This document shows, in pieces, positions 62,890-64,000 of a DNA stretch of 64,000 nt. This DNA comes from Aciditerrimonas ferrireducens. GTDB taxonomy: Bacteria > Actinomycetota > Acidimicrobiia > Acidimicrobiales > UBA8190. The notes under the pieces were generated by a model, which saw only the letters and a program-made list of their open reading frames with translations, was not told the DNA's origin and did no database searches. Position numbers and translations under genes: made by a program. The number at the start of each line of letters is the position of its first letter. Position 1 is the first letter of the stretch. The DNA is taken from positions 62,001 through 126,000 of the forward strand of contig NZ_JAKHEX010000001.1 of NCBI RefSeq assembly GCF_023130475.1. The letters are read 5' to 3'.

Positions 62890-64000
<1,111 letters not shown>

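Overview
This window is a very GC-rich (about 72-75% by eye), gene-dense chromosomal segment from an actinobacterium. Three things suggest class Acidimicrobiia or a close relative. There is a secreted protein built from the TPDGKGYW...[15 protein letters not shown] repeat, a family I associate with that class. Many genes start leaderless, with a TANNNT -10 box 6-8 nt before a GTG or ATG. The order rimO-pgsA-cinA-(thpR)-recA is an actinobacterial arrangement. The lineage is an inference; the gene content is chromosomal housekeeping plus one insertion sequence. No stretch longer than about 210 bp lacks a gene. I saw no rRNA, no CRISPR array and no tRNA that I could recognise by eye.

Left part (1-10.2 kb): the end of a cyclase-family gene and an acyl-CoA ligase; a Cys-type molybdenum/tungsten formate dehydrogenase with its DUF1641 partner, divergent from a MarR regulator that is translationally coupled to a 14-TM drug exporter; and an endoglycoceramidase-like GH5 hydrolase that overlaps the exporter tail antisense. 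10.2-24 kb is the rimO-pgsA-cinA ... thpR-recA segment. It is interrupted by an IS607-type element (serine recombinase plus TnpB and a candidate omega RNA), a small hypothetical gene, an acetolactate-synthase-like/aldehyde dehydrogenase pair, a macro-domain gene and the secreted repeat protein. recA has a clear LexA/SOS box. 24-33 kb: acyltransferase, membrane protein, frame-broken pirin, an odd ketosynthase, two c-di-GMP proteins and an NlpC/P60 peptidase.

33-41.7 kb holds a tungstate/molybdate-type ABC operon ending in an HTH plus substrate-binding regulator, convergent with a MoxR-DUF58-transglutaminase operon. The metal uptake operon could supply the formate dehydrogenase at the left end. 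41.7-64 kb: small lipid/START-like proteins, a fused nicotinate phosphoribosyltransferase-nicotinamidase (NAD salvage), membrane proteins, degV, plsY-like, gtrA, zwf, a site-2 protease, a TetR-MMPL pair, csoR, a fused phosphoglucose isomerase-6-phosphogluconolactonase (with zwf, the start of the pentose phosphate pathway), an SGNH hydrolase, a diiron protein coupled to an acyl-CoA ligase, and the ATPase of a sugar-type ABC transporter cut by the window edge.

The most striking cross-window signal is that at least five otherwise well conserved genes (aldehyde dehydrogenase, MoxR, PncB, MMPL, Pgi) each lack a short internal piece of about 20-110 bp, mostly in conserved motifs, and pirin has a one-base frame change in a G run. 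Either this genome has an unusual deletion history or the assembly drops short GC-rich segments. Raw reads would decide. Other notable items are two enzyme fusions, 15-bp tandem repeats at three loci, and a leaderless 10-codon leader peptide overlapping an acyltransferase start.
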